Assembly: GCF_036039175.1 (NCBI RefSeq)
Contig: NZ_JAYXKP010000001.1
Coordinates: 496,001 to 560,000 of the forward strand
Reading direction: 5' to 3'
DNA: 64,000 nucleotides
DNA from: Marinilactibacillus sp036039175
GTDB taxonomy: Bacteria; Bacillota; Bacilli; Lactobacillales; Carnobacteriaceae_A
In this document: positions 61,222 through 64,000 of the stretch, piece by piece
How the letters are laid out: the number at the start of each line of letters is the position of its first letter
Position numbering within the stretch: position 1 is the stretch's first letter
Translations under genes and position numbers: made by a program
Notes under the pieces: generated by a model
Seen by the model: only the letters and a program-made list of their open reading frames with translations
What the model was told of the DNA's origin: nothing
The model's database searches: none

Positions 61222-62165
61222 TTAAGTTCGTCTCCTTTTCTTTCAAGTGGAATAGAGATTTCTTTAAGATCCTGCATAACATAAGTTTCTGGAAAAATAG
61301 TCTGTGCTTCTTTTTGTAATTCATAAACGTCATTACTCAAATAGCGAGCACTGATATGTGTTAATAAAAGTTTTTTTGCATTTGCTTGTTTAGCGGTCTC
61401 AGCAGCCTGGACATTCGTTGAATGATTGTAACTTGTTGCCAGTTTAACATCTTTATGCGTGAATGTACTCTCATGAACCAGCACATCTGCATTTTCTGCC
61501 AACTCGATACTCGCATTCGTTCTCACTGTATCTCCAAGAATTGTAACCACTCTTCCTTTTTGGGAAGGGCCTACAAAATCTTTTCCATCAATAACCGTAC
61601 CGTCTTCAAGTATAACCTTTTCGCCATTTTTAAGTTTACCAAACATAGGACCAAAAGGTACACCAGCAGCCTTTAATGCATCCGCTTGTAATGTACCTTC
61701 ATGATCAGATTCTTCGATCCTAAATCCATAGGAAGGAATACCATGTTTTAGTTTTCTAACCGTTACTTTAAATTGTGTGTCTTGAAAAATACATTCATTA
61801 TCGCTAAATTCAACGAATTTTATTGGATATTTTATATGAGTAGCTGAAAATCTCAGACTTGATAAAACATACTGCTTAATACCAACTGGACCATATATCG
61901 TTAATGGTGTTTCTCCACCTTGAAAAGCCCTACTACTTAGCAAACCCGGGAGACCAAAGATATGGTCTCCGTGCATATGCGTAATAAATATTTTTTCGAT
62001 TTTTCTAGGTTTTAAGGTCGTATGCAGAATCTGGTGCTGAGTAGCTTCTCCACAGTCAAACATCCAAATACTATTTCTTTCTTCAAGCAGCTTCAATGCG
62101 ATACTTGAAACATTTCTGTGTTTAGCCGGAACACCGGACCCAGTTCCTAAAAATAATAAATCCAT
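61218..62165 (-). CDS. rnz: Ribonuclease Z
   Basis: A 315-residue metallo-beta-lactamase-fold endonuclease that trims the 3' ends of tRNA precursors, mainly those lacking an encoded CCA. FLGTGSGVPAKHRN at the start and the zinc motif HMHGDHIFGLPGLL are diagnostic; later ligands lie in VHESTFTHKD and LLLTHISARY. GGGGACAG precedes the ATG. It follows obg by 36 nt. Confidence 0.96.
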   Translation of the reverse strand: MDLLFLGTGSGVPAKHRNVSSIALKLLEERNSIWMFDCGEATQHQILHTTLKPRKIEKIFITHMHGDHIFGLPGLLSSRAFQGGETPLTIYGPVGIKQYVLSSLRFSATHIKYPIKFVEFSDNECIFQDTQFKVTVRKLKHGIPSYGFRIEESDHEGTLQADALKAAGVPFGPMFGKLKNGEKVILEDGTVIDGKDFVGPSQKGRVVTILGDTVRTNASIELAENADVLVHESTFTHKDVKLATSYNHSTNVQAAETAKQANAKKLLLTHISARYLSNDVYELQKEAQTIFPETYVMQDLKEISIPLERKGDELK

Positions 62166-62201
62166 AACTGTCCCCTAATTTTAATTCAAACTTGATGATT
62201 T

Positions 62202-63503
62202 TTATTCGACGAATTCAAATTCAAAGTTATCGATTCGAACGATATCGCCATTTTTAGCACCTTTTGATCTGAGTGCTTCATCTATACCCATTCCACGAAT
62301 CTGACGAGCAAATCTCATAATCGATTCATCGTGGGCAAAGTTCGTCATTTTATATAGTTTTTCAAGTTTTTCTCCTGAAAGTATCCAAGTACCATCAGGT
62401 TCTCTCATGATATTGAAGTGATCAACTGAAGGAGTGTGCTTGTACAATACTCTTTCTTCTTGCTCAGTTTCTTCATCATAAAGTGGGAATTCAGGTGTAG
62501 TTTCAAGTAATTCAGCAGTTCTAGATAATACAGCAGTTAAACCACGTTTAGATAAAGCAGAAACTTCAAAGAGTTCATATGCCTCTTCAAGTTCATCTAA
62601 TTTTTCTCTGAAAATACGAAGATTTTCGGCAGATTCTGGCATATCCATTTTATTGGCAATAATGATCTGCGGTCTTTCTCTCAACTTAAGATCATACACT
62701 TCTAGTTCATTGTTGATTGTAATATAGTCATCGATTGGAACTCTTCCTTCGATTCCGCTCATATCGACAACATGAAGAAGTACTCTAGTACGCTCAATAT
62801 GTCTAAGGAACTCAATTCCTAAACCTACTCCTTGAGAAGCACCTTCAATCAGTCCAGGCATATCTGCCAGTACGAAACTTTGACCTTCATCCGTCTCTAC
62901 CATACCAAGATTTGGTACGATTGTTGTAAAGTGGTAGGCACCAATTTTTGGTCTAGCAGCTGAAACAACAGAAAGCAAAGTAGATTTACCAACAGATGGG
63001 AAACCAATCAAACCTACATCAGCAAGAACTTTTAATTCAAGCTCAATTTCTTTTTCTTCACCGGGCTCACCATTTTCAGCGATTTCCGGCGCAGGATTAC
63101 GAGGTGTGGCAAAACGAATATTTCCACGTCCTCCACGTCCTCCTTTTGCAATAACAGCTTCTTGACCGTGGTTGACCAAGTCAGCATACATTTGTCCGGT
63201 TTCAGCATCTTTTACAATTGTACCAGGTGGTACTTTCACATAAAGATCCTGTGCACCGCGACCATGCTTACTTTTGGACATTCCATTGTCCCCATTTTTA
63301 GCTTTGAAGTGTCTATTGTACCTGAAATCCATTAGGGTCCTAAGACCTTCATCTACTACAAAGATAATGTTCCCTCCGAGACCACCGTCTCCACCAGCTG
63401 GTCCACCATCTGGTACATACTTTTCACGTCTAAAAGCAACCATGCCGTCTCCGCCATTACCTGCCTTAACATTTACTTTTACTTGATCTAAAAACATTGA
63501 CAT
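62202..63503 (-). CDS. obg: GTPase Obg
   Basis: A 433-residue essential GTPase in late 50S assembly and stress signalling. It has the glycine-rich Obg fold (1-about 158, KAGNGGDGMVAFRREKYVPDGG), the G domain (GFPSVGKSTLL, ADMPGLIEGA, NKMDMP, SALSKRGL) and the C-terminal OCT domain (about 350-433). AGAAGGA precedes the ATG. It heads obg-rnz-SDR. Confidence 0.97.
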   Translation of the reverse strand: MSMFLDQVKVNVKAGNGGDGMVAFRREKYVPDGGPAGGDGGLGGNIIFVVDEGLRTLMDFRYNRHFKAKNGDNGMSKSKHGRGAQDLYVKVPPGTIVKDAETGQMYADLVNHGQEAVIAKGGRGGRGNIRFATPRNPAPEIAENGEPGEEKEIELELKVLADVGLIGFPSVGKSTLLSVVSAARPKIGAYHFTTIVPNLGMVETDEGQSFVLADMPGLIEGASQGVGLGIEFLRHIERTRVLLHVVDMSGIEGRVPIDDYITINNELEVYDLKLRERPQIIIANKMDMPESAENLRIFREKLDELEEAYELFEVSALSKRGLTAVLSRTAELLETTPEFPLYDEETEQEERVLYKHTPSVDHFNIMREPDGTWILSGEKLEKLYKMTNFAHDESIMRFARQIRGMGIDEALRSKGAKNGDIVRIDNFEFEFVE

Positions 63504-63594
63504 CTATAAATCCTTCTCTCCTGTGCAGTACTCTTGCTATTCATTTTACACTATTACACCTTATAATACTAATCATCTTAAATGAGGGCATAAT

Positions 63595-63615
63595 AAAAGC
63601 GGGACAGGCCCGCTT
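63595..63615 (-). terminator. Terminator of the partial gene at the right edge
   Basis: AAGCGGG (63597-63603) and CCCGCTT (63609-63615) with a 5-nt loop, followed on the minus strand by TTATTA. Confidence 0.75.
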
Positions 63616-63669
63616 CTCTTTGTATTCAATTCAATCCATCACAAGTACCATTCAGCTTTATACTAACGG

Positions 63670-64000
63670 TTAAGCTTTTGATGGTTTGGATATTGAGTCA
63701 AAGGATCCTTGTGAACCGACTGCTAAATTGAAATAAGCTCGATTCGGGTCCTGATTTAAAGACAATTCAGTCATTTGTTGATATTCTTCCATGAAACGTT
63801 CAGTTACTTGCGTCATATTTTCTTCGAAAAAGATCTCTGCATTCGAGATTTGTTCATCTGTAAAATCATTATTATGATACATACTTGGTGCTTCGTAATG
63901 CACTAGAGTACCTAATGATTCAAATGCTTTCTGTCTTTCCTCTGAAAAATCTACAACGACCTGTTTTTTCTCAGTTTGTCGTATATTTTCAATACGCGTC
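63670..64000 (-). CDS. C-terminal part of an unknown protein (runs off the window)
   Basis: The frame is open from the window edge to the stop at 63670, about 110 residues, with no supported start inside the window, so only the C-terminal end is seen. It is polar, without cysteines or membrane segments, and looks helical (FTDEQISNAEIFFEENM, FMEEYQQMTELSL). I recognise no family. A terminator follows, so obg is a separate unit. Confidence 0.7.
   Translation of the reverse strand, partial: TRIENIRQTEKKQVVVDFSEERQKAFESLGTLVHYEAPSMYHNNDFTDEQISNAEIFFEENMTQVTERFMEEYQQMTELSLNQDPNRAYFNLAVGSQGSFDSISKPSKA

Noticed and set aside
1..64000. CRISPR arrays, tRNA or rRNA genes, prophage genes
   Set aside because: Reading both strands I found no regularly spaced repeats, no cloverleaf-like sequences ending in CCA and no phage structural genes.

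Overview
The window reads as chromosomal core DNA of a low-GC Gram-positive bacterium of the order Lactobacillales. Supporting signs are a PolC-type replicase, a hisS-aspS operon behind a T-box leader, CIRCE control of hrcA-grpE-dnaK-dnaJ, YlxR/YlxQ in the nusA-infB operon, YneF, YnzC and a DUF3013-like gene beside prmA. No sporulation genes are seen. A Carnobacteriaceae-like genus is my best guess, but it is an inference from gene order and protein flavour. Most genes lie on the minus strand. The exceptions are mostly single plus-strand genes: an amidase, an antiporter, a GNAT protein, a small anchored protein, a transposase, plsC, lexA, an hxlR gene and a micro-ORF. No rRNA, tRNA, CRISPR array or prophage was found.

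Layout from left to right. 1-4.4 kb: hisS-aspS-nfo behind a T-box. 4.4-7.3 kb: plus-strand cell-wall amidase and cation/proton antiporter. 7.3-13 kb: mpg, a DUF3013-like gene, prmA, deoC, rel and dtd. 13.1-14.4 kb: a CNNM/HlyC-type membrane protein. 14.5-18.3 kb: the only clearly accessory stretch, with a GNAT protein, a divergent CYTH-like protein, a candidate 47-residue membrane peptide, an unknown anchored protein and a complete ISL3-family insertion sequence with an 8-bp target duplication. 18.3-25.2 kb: hrcA-grpE-dnaK, dnaJ and lepA. 25.2-32.7 kb: rimP-nusA-ylxR-ylxQ-infB-rbfA-truB-ribF. 32.9-45.5 kb: rpsB-tsf, pyrH-frr, uppS-cdsA-rseP-proS and polC, plus an unlisted 30-residue ORF. 45.7-50.3 kb: plsC, a heterodimeric ABC exporter and yneF. 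50.5-53.9 kb: tkt, ynzC and divergent lexA. 53.9-56.1 kb: a flavin reductase/flavin monooxygenase pair divergent from an HxlR regulator. 56.1-64 kb: apt, recJ, degV, a LapA-like protein, an SDR, rnz, obg and a partial unknown gene.

Most genes serve translation (aminoacyl-tRNA synthetases, ribosome assembly and recycling, initiation and elongation factors), replication and repair (PolC, RecJ, Nfo, Mpg, LexA), protein folding, and envelope lipid synthesis (CdsA, UppS, PlsC). The most interesting signals are regulatory: overlapping Asp and His codons in the T-box; an insertion sequence with inward-facing terminators at both ends and a hairpin that buries the transposase ribosome site and start codon; a terminator inside the putative rimP-nusA leader; a long acidic NusA tail with a repeat; a lexA-ynzC region in which yneA and yneB appear to be missing; a redox-type HxlR/flavin module; and two tiny membrane-peptide ORFs. 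I saw no clearly new multi-gene system.
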